Source of the DNA: a virus
DNA length: 28,549 nucleotides
IMG/VR virus record: IMGVR_UViG_3300044533_000710
Location: 1 to 28,549 of that record
Strand: one strand, 5' to 3'
Below, one piece after another: positions 14,640-21,969 of the stretch. The number at the start of each line of letters is the position of its first letter. The first letter of the stretch is position 1. Under the pieces are notes generated by a model. The model did not search any database, was not told the origin of the DNA, and saw only the letters and a program-made list of their open reading frames with translations. The position numbers and the translations under genes were made by a program.

Positions 14640-15773
14640 TTAGCCGAGAAGAATCGCAGCGTGAGCTTTCTTGAGGACACTGAAGCCCCAGAGAGCATGA
14701 ATGCGATAGAGCACCATGCCGTCGCCGGGATAAACACGAAGGTCGAAGCTGATACCAGTGCGAGGATCGGTGATCACTTCGTTGTCGATGGCGAGGTCGC
14801 CTTCAGTCGGGAACATTGGCAGGCGAGTGCAGAGAACCGTGGAGTCGCTGGTGAAGGCGAGGTTGCGGGAACTGGTTGCGTTCACCGTCACGGCGTCATT
14901 GTTTGCCACGGCAGCGACAAGGCCGGGAGCGGCGATGGTCACGACGTTGGCGGCGAGAGCGGAGGCCACGACATATTTGTGATTGCCGATGGTGATGATG
15001 TCGCCAGCCAGAATGGTTCCGGTGCCGGTGTCGAGCGTCAGGGCGGTAGAGCCCACGGCATAACCGCCAGCCTCGTTAATGAGGTAGCTCGCGCCAGTGC
15101 CAGCGGTGGCAGTGTTGATCTGTGCGGACTCACGAACGCTGAATCCGTGCAGGTTGAGCAGTTCGCCATCACGCAGAGTCATGCTGTTTCCGGCTTCGTT
15201 GGCTTTCGTGAGTTGGCCGAGAGTGCGGAGGGCAGCGCCAGCAGCGGTATTGATCACGAGCGAGCGGCCAGACGCAGGAGCTCCGTTGTCGTCCAGAATC
15301 TTGCGGGCCTGAGCGGAATCGCCAAGGGTAGTGGCGAAAGGAGTCGTGCCAGCGGTGCCATAAGCACGGGAGGCACCAGCGGCGATGGCGTCGCAAAGGT
15401 CGTTCTCCATCTCATTGACGAGAACGCGGAAAGCCTGAGCGATCTGGCCTTGCTTGATGGTCAGGAAGCCAGGACCTGCGTCCATGCTGCCGACTTCTTC
15501 GCCAGTCCAAGAGAACCCGGCATACTTGTTTTTGCTGAGCGTGACGGTGGCGTTGGCAATGCTCTGATCAATCGCGGAAGGCACAGCCATTGCAGGCGTG
15601 AAGGTCGCGGTTGTATTGACCGGAGTCTGCGGAACGCGCAGGGTTTGATTCGTGGCAAGTCGGTCTGCCTTCGGGTCGCGGGAGACGCCGGGAATGCAGC
15701 CGACGAGTTCGCGAGAAACCACGTCAAGCGCGGCATAAACGTCAGGAATGAGATTTGAGAGGGTATTAGCCAT
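14640..15773 (-). CDS. Major capsid protein, P22 gp5-type coat
   Basis: A 377-aa protein starting MANTLSNLIPDVYAALDVVSRELVG, the start typical of the P22-type coat family. Other family-like blocks are SWTGEEVGS, GPGFLTIKQGQIAQAFRVLVNEMENDL, ASRAYGTAGTTPF, ARKILDDNGAPASGRSLVINTAAGAALRTLGQLTKANEAG and LLNLHGFSVRESAQI. The region ~240-300 (GYAVGSTALTLDTGTGTILAGDIITIGNHKYVV) is the extra inserted beta domain seen in P22-like coats. The C-terminus holds DPRTGISFDLRVYPGDGMVLYRIHALWGFSVL. It forms the HK97-fold shell. The coiled-coil gene just upstream may be its scaffold, and an intrinsic terminator follows. Pairing with lambda-type packaging genes makes this head a mosaic. Confidence 0.9.
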   Translation of the reverse strand: MANTLSNLIPDVYAALDVVSRELVGCIPGVSRDPKADRLATNQTLRVPQTPVNTTATFTPAMAVPSAIDQSIANATVTLSKNKYAGFSWTGEEVGSMDAGPGFLTIKQGQIAQAFRVLVNEMENDLCDAIAAGASRAYGTAGTTPFATTLGDSAQARKILDDNGAPASGRSLVINTAAGAALRTLGQLTKANEAGNSMTLRDGELLNLHGFSVRESAQINTATAGTGASYLINEAGGYAVGSTALTLDTGTGTILAGDIITIGNHKYVVASALAANVVTIAAPGLVAAVANNDAVTVNATSSRNLAFTSDSTVLCTRLPMFPTEGDLAIDNEVITDPRTGISFDLRVYPGDGMVLYRIHALWGFSVLKKAHAAILLG

Positions 15774-15809
15774 ATTGGTTTTCTAGGTGAGAGTGTTGGG
15801 AGTGATTGG

Positions 15810-16199
15810 TTAGTCGGTGACTTTTCCGCCAGCAGCGCAGAACTCGCGCTTTTCGCCAGCCTTGAGTTTGCGGAACTCGGCGCGGGTAAGTTCCTTTGGC
15901 TCGCCGGTGCGGGCTTGAGGATCACGGGCAACGGGATCTGCACCAGCTCCAGCGAGGCGGGCGGTAACTTCAGTATTCACCGCAGCTTCAAAGTCAGCGG
16001 AAGCTTGCGCGGATGCAGATTCGAGGCTGGCAATCGTGGTAGCGTGTGCCGTTACCTGAGCTTCAGCGGTGGCGAGATTGGCAGAGGTTGCCTCAAAATC
16101 AGCGCGGAGAGAGGCGAGAGCGTCGGCAGACTCGGCAAGCTGGGACTCAAGATTCCCGACTTTGGTCTGAAGGTCTGCAATTTTAGTGGACGTGAACAT
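15810..16199 (-). CDS. Coiled-coil scaffold-like protein
   Basis: A 129-aa protein starting MFTSTKIADLQTKVGNLESQL. Residues ~5-90 are a continuous heptad-rich coiled coil (LASLRADFEATSANLATAEAQVTAHATTIASLESASAQASADFEAAV). A linker (ADPVARDPQARTGEP) and a basic tail (LTRAEFRKLKAGEKREF) follow. The position between the S49 protease and the coat is where lambda-like phages encode the scaffold (Nu3), so it may template the procapsid and be cleaved. I chose ATG at 16199; an in-frame TTG at 16226 would add nine residues but falls inside the TGACA leader. Confidence 0.65.
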   Translation of the reverse strand: MFTSTKIADLQTKVGNLESQLAESADALASLRADFEATSANLATAEAQVTAHATTIASLESASAQASADFEAAVNTEVTARLAGAGADPVARDPQARTGEPKELTRAEFRKLKAGEKREFCAAGGKVTD

Positions 16200-16228
16200 A
16201 GGATTAATTTGTTTCGATGGTGTCAAAA

Positions 16229-17098
16229 TTAGAGCAGGCGCGAAACGTATTCGTCGAGGGTCTCAATGGTTAGGCTGTCAACGAGTCCGAGCTTTTCGGC
16301 TTCCTCGGCTGGCATCCATTGGCCTTCCATCGCGTCATCCTCAACGTCGCGGTTGGTGCGGACGGCGGCGCGGAATTGAGCGTGCATCGAATCAACGGAG
16401 GCTTGGAGCTTGGCTTTTTCTTCGTCAGTGAGCGGACGCCACGGAGAGCCTGTGTCCTTCCACTTGCCAGCCTTGATCATTTGCATGGAGAGTCCTTCGA
16501 TCTCTGCCCACTTGGAAGCGTCCAGCATCGCGATGTAAACGCCAATGCTGCCCACGATGGCGGATGGAGCGGCGGCGATCACGTCAGCGGCGGAGGCGAT
16601 GTAATAGCCCGCAGAGCAACACAGACAGTTGACGTAGGCGTGAACTTCCTTCGTCTTGGCAAGCTCTTGGATACGGGTGAATGTTTCGTGAACGCCAACG
16701 ACAGAACCGCCGGGTGAATTGATGTCGAGCACAACTTTGGAGATGCTGGCGTCACCTGCCACGCGAGAAAGAGCGGCATCAACGTCGGCAAGGTCAACGC
16801 CGCCGTAGCAGTCGAGGTCAAACATCGAAACGCGCTTATCAATCACGCCGTCGATGTGAATCACTGCCACGTCTCCGAACTTCTCGAACACGCGCCCGCG
16901 CCGATAGGTGGCCTCGCGCTCATCCATCGCCTTTGGTTCAGGGTGGCCGATGGCTTGACCACCGATAATCATCGGGCCGGGAGCGCCAGTCAGTCCCATG
17001 TGCTGAAGTAGGTGCTGCTCGAAGGCGTTTCGCTCAATTGGACGGAGCATCAGCGCCGAGCAAAAGAGTTTCGAGAAGAGGTGAGGGTAGGTTTTCAT
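16229..17098 (-). CDS. S49 (SppA/lambda gpC-type) capsid maturation protease
   Basis: A 289-aa protein. Residues ~75-250 are a ClpP/crotonase-fold S49 peptidase: VAVIHIDGVIDKR, VVLDINSPGGSVVGVHE (residues 122-138), VHAYVNCLCCSAGYYIASA with nucleophile Ser162, AIVGSIGVY, and IKAGKWKDTGSPWRPLTDEE carrying the general-base Lys near 212-214. This is the head protease found beside lambda-type portals. It cleaves scaffold and head proteins during maturation. It overlaps the portal stop as ATGA and precedes the coiled-coil protein by 29 bases. Three Cys around the active site (Cys158, Cys160, Cys161) are unusual but do not replace the Ser. Confidence 0.9.
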   Translation of the reverse strand: MKTYPHLFSKLFCSALMLRPIERNAFEQHLLQHMGLTGAPGPMIIGGQAIGHPEPKAMDEREATYRRGRVFEKFGDVAVIHIDGVIDKRVSMFDLDCYGGVDLADVDAALSRVAGDASISKVVLDINSPGGSVVGVHETFTRIQELAKTKEVHAYVNCLCCSAGYYIASAADVIAAAPSAIVGSIGVYIAMLDASKWAEIEGLSMQMIKAGKWKDTGSPWRPLTDEEKAKLQASVDSMHAQFRAAVRTNRDVEDDAMEGQWMPAEEAEKLGLVDSLTIETLDEYVSRLL

Positions 17099-18531
17099 TC
17101 CTGGGGCTGCATATTGAGTTGATTGATCACGCCGGGCGTGGGCTCATAGAGCATATTGAAGTCAACGCCTTCGGCTTCGCACTTGGCTTTGGTGCGGGCG
17201 AGGAATCGGATTTGATCTGACATCTCGGCATCGGCGTCGAGGCCCTGCTCTTCGAGAAAGCGAGGAATGGACATGCCGCAGTTGCGCGTGAGCGTCTTGA
17301 ATGCGTTTGCCATGCGCCCCACGTCCACGGTAATCTTGCGAGGACCACGGAAAAGGATTTTATCAAACCAAAACGGGTCTTTTGGTTGAGCAATTCGGCC
17401 TGATTTGATGGATGTCGCCACCTTCCAGATGATCTCACGGCGGACAAATTGCCACGTCACGAGGTCGCCAAGCTGATCAAATGCCGACTGCGCATCTTCG
17501 GCGTCGTAACGAACGGAAGTTCCTCCGCCTTCAGTCATTGACCACATCACGGAAAAAGGCAGGTCGTAGCCAAGGCACATTTGCTGGAAAAGGAGCTTAA
17601 TAAACTCCAGCACGTTTTGGCCGGGATGATTGCTCGTCAAAAGCTGCAATTCTCCATGCTCGCCGAGGTAGTTCACCATTGAACCGAATACCTTTTCGAG
17701 AGGCTGTGTGTTCGTTGGATCGGTGGCATTGCCGGTCTCGATCTTGTTAAACGCGCCCTTCTTCCCACGCTTGCCAGTGCCTTTCACAGCGACGGCAAGG
17801 GCGCTGTGTAGCTTCGCGGTGCCTGTGACGAGTGCGTTGAGGTCAAGAGCGTCGATGCCCTGATTCAAGCCAGAGTAACCCCAAGGCATTCCACGATGCC
17901 CGCGGGCGCGCCGGCGTTTGAAAAGGTGGATAACGTCCTGTTTCGCGATCAAACGAAACGCTTCGTTACCCGTTTTGGGCAGGGATCGGACGGAGTAGGC
18001 CAGCGGGCGCTCAAATTCGTTCACTTTCACGCCATCATCCCACATCGCAGTCGATTCGCCTTGTTTCAGCGGCGGCGTTTCGATCTCGAACACGTCGAGC
18101 GGCTGAATCATCGGCCATCCCGACTCTCCTTTGACCATGACGGCGTTGTATTCGCCGTCCAAGATGATCGTTTCGGCGGCGAGGCGCTTCGATTCCCAGC
18201 CGTCAACACTGCCGTCGATGCTGTAGGCGTCTTTGTTGTTCCACCACGTTTCGACATCGCGGCGGGCTGCGTCGTTAAACGCCTGATCTTCCGTCTCGAA
18301 TCGAAAATGGATGCCGGTGCCGATGGCCTGCCGGGCGAATTTGCTTTTGATGCGGGTTAAGAATGCGCAGTTAGCTTCGAGTGCGCGGTGCTTTTTGATC
18401 ACTTCGCGCCGAGTCCACGGCGTTAGCTCCCTGCGGCTGTTCGTCGGGAACGCTATGAAGCTGCGCCGTGTTGGCGAATCGGTGGTGGCGTCGTATGCGG
18501 CTGCGCCCATGCCTGCGGTAATATCACTCAT
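17095..18531 (-). CDS. Portal protein, lambda gpB family
   Basis: A 478-aa protein starting MSDITAGMGAAAYDATTDSPTRRSF. Family-like blocks are RREVIKKHRALEANCAFLTRIKSKFARQAIGTGIHFRF, WWNNKDAYSIDGSVDGWESKRLAAETIILDGEYNAVMV, IHLFKRRRARGHRGMPWG, the long helix LNQGIDALDLNALVTGTAKLHSALAVAVKG, and LGYDLPFSVMWSMTEGGGTSVRYDAEDAQSAFDQLGDLV. The dodecameric portal forms the DNA channel, docks terminase and joins the tail. It follows the gpW-sized gene and overlaps the protease gene, ATGA at both ends. The length is close to lambda gpB without its post-translational N-terminal trimming segment. Confidence 0.92.
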   Translation of the reverse strand: MSDITAGMGAAAYDATTDSPTRRSFIAFPTNSRRELTPWTRREVIKKHRALEANCAFLTRIKSKFARQAIGTGIHFRFETEDQAFNDAARRDVETWWNNKDAYSIDGSVDGWESKRLAAETIILDGEYNAVMVKGESGWPMIQPLDVFEIETPPLKQGESTAMWDDGVKVNEFERPLAYSVRSLPKTGNEAFRLIAKQDVIHLFKRRRARGHRGMPWGYSGLNQGIDALDLNALVTGTAKLHSALAVAVKGTGKRGKKGAFNKIETGNATDPTNTQPLEKVFGSMVNYLGEHGELQLLTSNHPGQNVLEFIKLLFQQMCLGYDLPFSVMWSMTEGGGTSVRYDAEDAQSAFDQLGDLVTWQFVRREIIWKVATSIKSGRIAQPKDPFWFDKILFRGPRKITVDVGRMANAFKTLTRNCGMSIPRFLEEQGLDADAEMSDQIRFLARTKAKCEAEGVDFNMLYEPTPGVINQLNMQPQE

Positions 18532-18827
18532 GGCTGGAATCCTCGGAAATCAGGGCGGGTTGCACTCACAGTGCCGTCATCATCGCCGTCTGTGCTGGCA
18601 TACATGGTCAAGGCGCGGCGGCAGCAATTCATAACCTCCAAAGCTGAAAATTGCACGTTCCGCTGGAAGCTCTTGCCGTTCAAAGACGAGCTTGTGAGGT
18701 GCCCGATCGTGCCCTTGCCGCTGAGAATGGAAGCCCTCGCGTCTTTCATCAGTTTATCGCACAGAGCCGTGGAAGCATCGGCCTCCATTTCTGTGACAAG
18801 GATGTTTACAAAGTCGTCGGCGGTCAT
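18528..18827 (-). CDS. gpW-like head-tail joining candidate
   Basis: A 99-aa protein starting MTADDFVNILVTEMEADASTALCDKLM. The N-terminal helices are followed by a possible beta hairpin (GTIGHLTSSSLNGKSFQRNVQFSALEVMNCCRRALTMY) and a flexible acidic C-terminus. In lambda the small gpW gene lies between terminase and portal, and this gene holds the same place with the same size. The shared helix-hairpin-helix character supports the call, but no diagnostic motif is visible. The stop overlaps the portal ATG. Its upstream side is the 455-bp gene-free island, and the leader carries CTTTGACAGG (18848-18844 for TGACA). Confidence 0.6.
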   Translation of the reverse strand: MTADDFVNILVTEMEADASTALCDKLMKDARASILSGKGTIGHLTSSSLNGKSFQRNVQFSALEVMNCCRRALTMYASTDGDDDGTVSATRPDFRGFQP

Positions 18828-18859
18828 TTACGAGGCGGAACCTGTCAAAGGTTGCAAAA

Positions 18860-18873
18860 TCTCACATGTGAGA
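18860..18873. promoter_or_regulatory. 14-bp perfect palindrome, operator-like
   Basis: TCTCACATGTGAGA is its own reverse complement. It lies 33 bases upstream of the gpW-like start, downstream of the possible promoter. The half-site ATCTCACAT recurs at 23600-23608 upstream of the ParB-like gene. A dimeric DNA-binding protein could bind here; no regulator is assigned. Confidence 0.45.
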
Positions 18874-18920
18874 GATTAGGTTTTCCCGCTAACTGAAAGA
18901 CGAAAGTAAATTTCTGCTTG

Positions 18921-18949
18921 CAGTTAGCCTAAACTGCCGCCAGTGTCAA
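18921..18949 (-). promoter_or_regulatory. Possible head-operon promoter
   Basis: A perfect TTGACA (18949-18944) is followed after 17 bases by TAACTG (18926-18921), a poor -10 box. The -10 lies inside the right arm of the inverted repeat GCTAACTG/CAGTTAGC (18888-18895, 18921-18928), which could act as an operator or fold in the transcript. It would serve the gpW-like, portal, protease and coat genes. Confidence 0.35.
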
Positions 18950-18963
18950 ATTACAAATAGGTT

Positions 18964-19054
18964 GTTCTCTGGCAGGAACCATCGCCCTTCTAAAGCGACT
19001 TCCTCACGGGAACACCGCAACAAAGCCGATCATCTGCCAGAGGTCGGCTTTTTT
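18964..19054 (+). ncRNA. Possible ~90-nt structured small RNA
   Basis: The 9-mer CTCTGGCAG (18967-18975) is exactly complementary to CTGCCAGAG (19034-19042), which forms most of the loop of the plus-strand terminator. A plus-strand RNA could therefore form a pseudoknot or switch between a long hairpin and the terminator. Upstream, TACAAA (18952-18957) is a weak -10 candidate without a good -35. The call is speculative. Confidence 0.25.
19022..19054 (+). terminator. Intrinsic terminator, plus-strand polarity
   Basis: AAAGCCGA (19022-19029) pairs with TCGGCTTT (19044-19051) around a 14-nt loop, and the arm runs into six T residues (19049-19054). The minus strand has only a broken T run (CTTTGTTG), so it favours plus-strand transcripts, although no plus-strand gene precedes it. 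It could end a small RNA or block antisense transcription. Confidence 0.6.
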
Positions 19055-19282
19055 GTTGGTTACTTGCCCACCGTCCATCAAACAGGGCAGCGAAGCGGAG
19101 ACGCCAGCAGCGCGCAAATGCAGGACGTGAGAACTCCAGTGCCATCCACCGCGCCAATCGTGGATTACTCGCAGGGAGCGGCAAGTGCTGTGCTGGCGCG
19201 AGGATAAACAAAGCTGGCAGGGTTCCCCTCATCACTTCCCATTTGCTGGGGAGGAGGGAGGGGTTTGGATTGAGATGAGGAT

Positions 19283-21217
19283 TTACTCTTCAACGGCTGG
19301 CGCATTCTTAGAAAGCCACTCCTCGCGAATCGTCTCCAAGAACTTCGTTTCGATGATCCCGCTCATTACTTGGTGCATCTTTTCAGTATCGGCGAGATGG
19401 TTATCGCCAGTGCAAACCCATACAAGTTTCGTCGTCCCATCGGGCATCATCTTTTCCTCTGTGTGCTCATTACACATCTGATCCCGGTAATCGTTGCCGA
19501 CGTTACGAGGTAGCCACCAGAGCGTTTTATGCTCCTTGATGCACCCGTAATAGAATTGTTGTTTCGCGCCTTCATCGTAATACCAGACTAGATCCTGCTG
19601 ATCATCATCCACCGGCGACATTCGGACATCATTTCCGCGAAGTTGAGCCCATCCGCCACCTTTCGACGGGCTGAAGACATCGGCATTCTTCCGCGTGAAC
19701 TCATAGACCTTTTTGTTGATCTGAGATTCAAAGCCGGAGTCAATGAGGCCAGCATAAACGCTGTATTTCTCGCCGGCAAAAAAGTAACCGTTCTGTTCTC
19801 CGTGGCTGTCTGGTTTGATACCTGCCAGTTCTTCTATCTGATCCCACGAAACGGCGCTGCCGTAGTCCACAAGGGAGGACCACACGGGGCACTCCGGCTG
19901 ATCAAAGGCAAGCCCCCAGGCTCGAATACTCCACCAAAAGCACGCACCTTGAACGTCAACGCACATGGTCAGAATCTCCGGCTTGCGCGGGATTTCCTTG
20001 AGCAGGTATTCAGGCGAGCGGGCAATCGCTGAATCAAGATCGGTTTGCTTCACATCCGTGGCCTTGCGGATGAACGGCAAGCCCAAGGTCGAGTTGTAGA
20101 AGTTGTGCATCCGCGAGACGTTCCCACGGGCTAGGAGAAACTCTTTCGCGATGATCCCCCAGCCTTCAAACGGCGAGAGAGCCGCCCACACATGGAAACT
20201 GGCGTGATCAACTGCGGCCTTCGGGTTATGGCTGCGCAGTTCGTAACGGCGAAGCATCCACGATTGATGGCTTTGCTCGATCTCGGCAAGGCAGGAGCCG
20301 CATTCGTAAACGGTGCCGCGCTCCACGGCTTCGAGGTCATAGCTGCCGCCGGGTGTCTTGCACGACTCGAATTTGAATCGCCCGGTTTTTTCCACATGCT
20401 TCTCGCCCTCTGCCAGTGGCTTGCCATCGGGACCGAATGGAACCTCCTTTTCCTCACTGAAAAAGGTCATGCGCTGCATGGCTTTACAGTGCGGGCACGG
20501 CAAATAAACGTGCGTCTGGGAGCCTGCTTTAAACCTCGTCCACGTCCGCGCCCATTCTGTCGTCGGCGTGCTGTTCTCCACGATCTTACGCGTGAAGCGA
20601 AACTGTTTCGAGCGGGCAATGGCAAGGTCTTGAGTGTTCGCTTCGCCGTCCGTCGTGTGCTTCACTTTGTCGGACTCGTTGAGCACGATCAACTCAGCTT
20701 GAAACCCGGCAAGCTCCGCCGCGCTTCCACCGCCAACGACACGAAACACCATGCCTACAAAGTGCATGAGCAGCGTGATCCAATGAGTGCGATCAATGAT
20801 AGCCTTCTCCGCGCAAGGCACACACTCCATGATGTGAGGCTGAAGTTCTGTCCGGCTGAACTGCATGGCCGTCTTGCGCGTAGGGTCCACCCAGAGAATC
20901 GGCCCCGGCCAAACGGCGATCTTGTGAAGCACAACGGCGATGGAAAAGAGCGTCTTGCCACATCGGGCAGAGCAGCAAAGCGTGATGTGATGCGTTTTTT
21001 TCTGCCAGTAGATGTCGTAAATCCCACGCCAAAAGGGCATGAGGGATGTGTCGAGCGGACCTGGATTCAGCGAGCCGATGATCTGCGGGATCACCACGTT
21101 CTTATCAATCCATTCCCAGACTCGCTGCACGGGCCGGACCTGCATCGTCGATTTGATCACCTTGCGGGCAATCGTCGCGAAGCTGGCGAGGTGCGAAGGG
21201 TCAATGTCAGTCTTCAC
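19283..21217 (-). CDS. terL: Terminase large subunit, lambda gpA family
   Basis: A 644-aa protein. The N-terminal ATPase has Walker A at 83-89 (SARCGKT) in HHITLCCSARCGKTLFSIAV, WVDPTRKTAMQFSRTELQP, and a Walker B-like strand LIVLNESDKV (residues 176-185) in which Asn180 stands where Asp is usual and Glu181 is kept. Zinc-knuckle pairs CPHC and CGSC occur in the middle, as in gpA. The nuclease begins near ILTMCVDVQGACFWWSIRAWG with the metal-binding Asp. It packages DNA into proheads through the portal. It overlaps the small subunit as ATGA and is followed by a 455-bp gene-free gap. Confidence 0.93.
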   Translation of the reverse strand: MKTDIDPSHLASFATIARKVIKSTMQVRPVQRVWEWIDKNVVIPQIIGSLNPGPLDTSLMPFWRGIYDIYWQKKTHHITLCCSARCGKTLFSIAVVLHKIAVWPGPILWVDPTRKTAMQFSRTELQPHIMECVPCAEKAIIDRTHWITLLMHFVGMVFRVVGGGSAAELAGFQAELIVLNESDKVKHTTDGEANTQDLAIARSKQFRFTRKIVENSTPTTEWARTWTRFKAGSQTHVYLPCPHCKAMQRMTFFSEEKEVPFGPDGKPLAEGEKHVEKTGRFKFESCKTPGGSYDLEAVERGTVYECGSCLAEIEQSHQSWMLRRYELRSHNPKAAVDHASFHVWAALSPFEGWGIIAKEFLLARGNVSRMHNFYNSTLGLPFIRKATDVKQTDLDSAIARSPEYLLKEIPRKPEILTMCVDVQGACFWWSIRAWGLAFDQPECPVWSSLVDYGSAVSWDQIEELAGIKPDSHGEQNGYFFAGEKYSVYAGLIDSGFESQINKKVYEFTRKNADVFSPSKGGGWAQLRGNDVRMSPVDDDQQDLVWYYDEGAKQQFYYGCIKEHKTLWWLPRNVGNDYRDQMCNEHTEEKMMPDGTTKLVWVCTGDNHLADTEKMHQVMSGIIETKFLETIREEWLSKNAPAVEE

Positions 21218-21969
21218 CTGCGCGACCTCCCTCGTTTCTTCGCCTGTTTCGTTGCTCGTTTCGTGATGCTCAAAGGCTCGTCATCAAGGTCGGAGTCGTC
21301 GTCATCTTCCTCGTCTTCAACCGGTGGCGCCGTGGGGCCATCCTCCGCGAAGAACTCGCATCGCTCCAAGGTTCGGAGCACGGTATCAACCGCGCCCTGC
21401 ACGATCTCTTCCGCCTCGTGGAAGTCAGTGAGGTGCAGCATCTTCTGCGCGAGCGAGCCGGGCAGGTTATTGAGCGCCTGCCGGGCCGCGCCCATGATCA
21501 CTGAGATTCCAGCTTCTACTGCGTTTGCGTCCACTAGCTTCCCCAGAATCTTCATCGTTTCGATTTCGAGCTTCTGGCATTTGAGCTGAAGTTCACGGGC
21601 TTTCCAGTCGGCAACGGTCACGGGTTTGTCTTCGTCTGCGCCCTCTGGGTCAGTCTTGGCAATCGCGTTGTCGATGAAGAATTTCAGCCAGTCTGCTACG
21701 TTGTGCCTGCCATCGGCCCGAGGTTGCGGGCAATCTGCGCGGCGCTTCATCACGTTGTAGATTGTCTGCCGTGAGCAGCCAAGATGCCGACACAGTTCGT
21801 CAAACGTGCGGACAAAGTTCTCTGTCGGCGGGACTTCCGTGCTCGCCTCCAAAAGCGTCCGCTCCTCCCGCGCCGTCAGCGTTCGCCCTGCCTGCTGCTT
21901 TTTCAGGATGTTCGCCACCTGAGCCTTTCGGCTCTGCGCGAGCAGGTCAGGGGAAAGGAGCGGGTTCAT
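21214..21969 (-). CDS. terS: Terminase small subunit, Nu1-like
   Basis: A 251-aa protein starting MNPLLSPDLLAQSRKAQ. I chose the ATG at 21969 because it overlaps the methyltransferase stop as ATGA; an in-frame start at 21981 would add four residues. Residues 55-76 (TFDELCRHLGCSRQTIYNVMKR) are a helix-turn-helix like the Nu1 DNA-recognition domain. The central helices (LQLKCQKLEIETMKILGKLVDANAVEAGI) resemble other small terminases. A very acidic stretch (EDEEDDDDSDLDDE) is followed by a basic tail (KRATKQAKKRGRSRR). It would bind the pac or cos site and deliver DNA to the large subunit. Confidence 0.85.
   Translation of the reverse strand: MNPLLSPDLLAQSRKAQVANILKKQQAGRTLTAREERTLLEASTEVPPTENFVRTFDELCRHLGCSRQTIYNVMKRRADCPQPRADGRHNVADWLKFFIDNAIAKTDPEGADEDKPVTVADWKARELQLKCQKLEIETMKILGKLVDANAVEAGISVIMGAARQALNNLPGSLAQKMLHLTDFHEAEEIVQGAVDTVLRTLERCEFFAEDGPTAPPVEDEEDDDDSDLDDEPLSITKRATKQAKKRGRSRR

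Larger units (their letters stand above)
18828..19282. other. 455-bp gene-free island between large terminase and gpW-like gene
   Basis: No convincing gene is present, although all surrounding genes touch or overlap. The island contains, left to right, a TGACA leader (18844-18848), a 14-bp palindrome (18860-18873), an 8-bp inverted repeat (18888-18895 with 18921-18928), a TTGACA promoter-like box read on the minus strand (18949-18944), a 9-bp inverted repeat (18967-18975 with 19034-19042) and a plus-strand terminator hairpin (19022-19054). The part from 19056 to 19282 holds only short frames with unlikely composition on both strands. Confidence 0.7.

Noticed and set aside
14661-15758. 365-codon open frame on the plus strand
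   Set aside because: It lies exactly antisense to the coat gene; the open frame follows from its GC-rich codon pattern, and the protein composition is unlike a real protein.
16200-16226. TTG start adding nine residues to the coiled-coil protein
   Set aside because: The TTG is part of a TTGACA leader motif seen before many genes; the ATG at 16199 is the simpler start.
18962-19235. 81-codon frames on both strands in the gene-free island
   Set aside because: Both run through the terminator hairpin, have odd composition and show no motif; neither is coupled to a neighbour.
20192-21589. 465-codon open frame on the plus strand
   Set aside because: Antisense shadow of the two terminase genes, rich in Arg, His and Leu with no recognisable motif.
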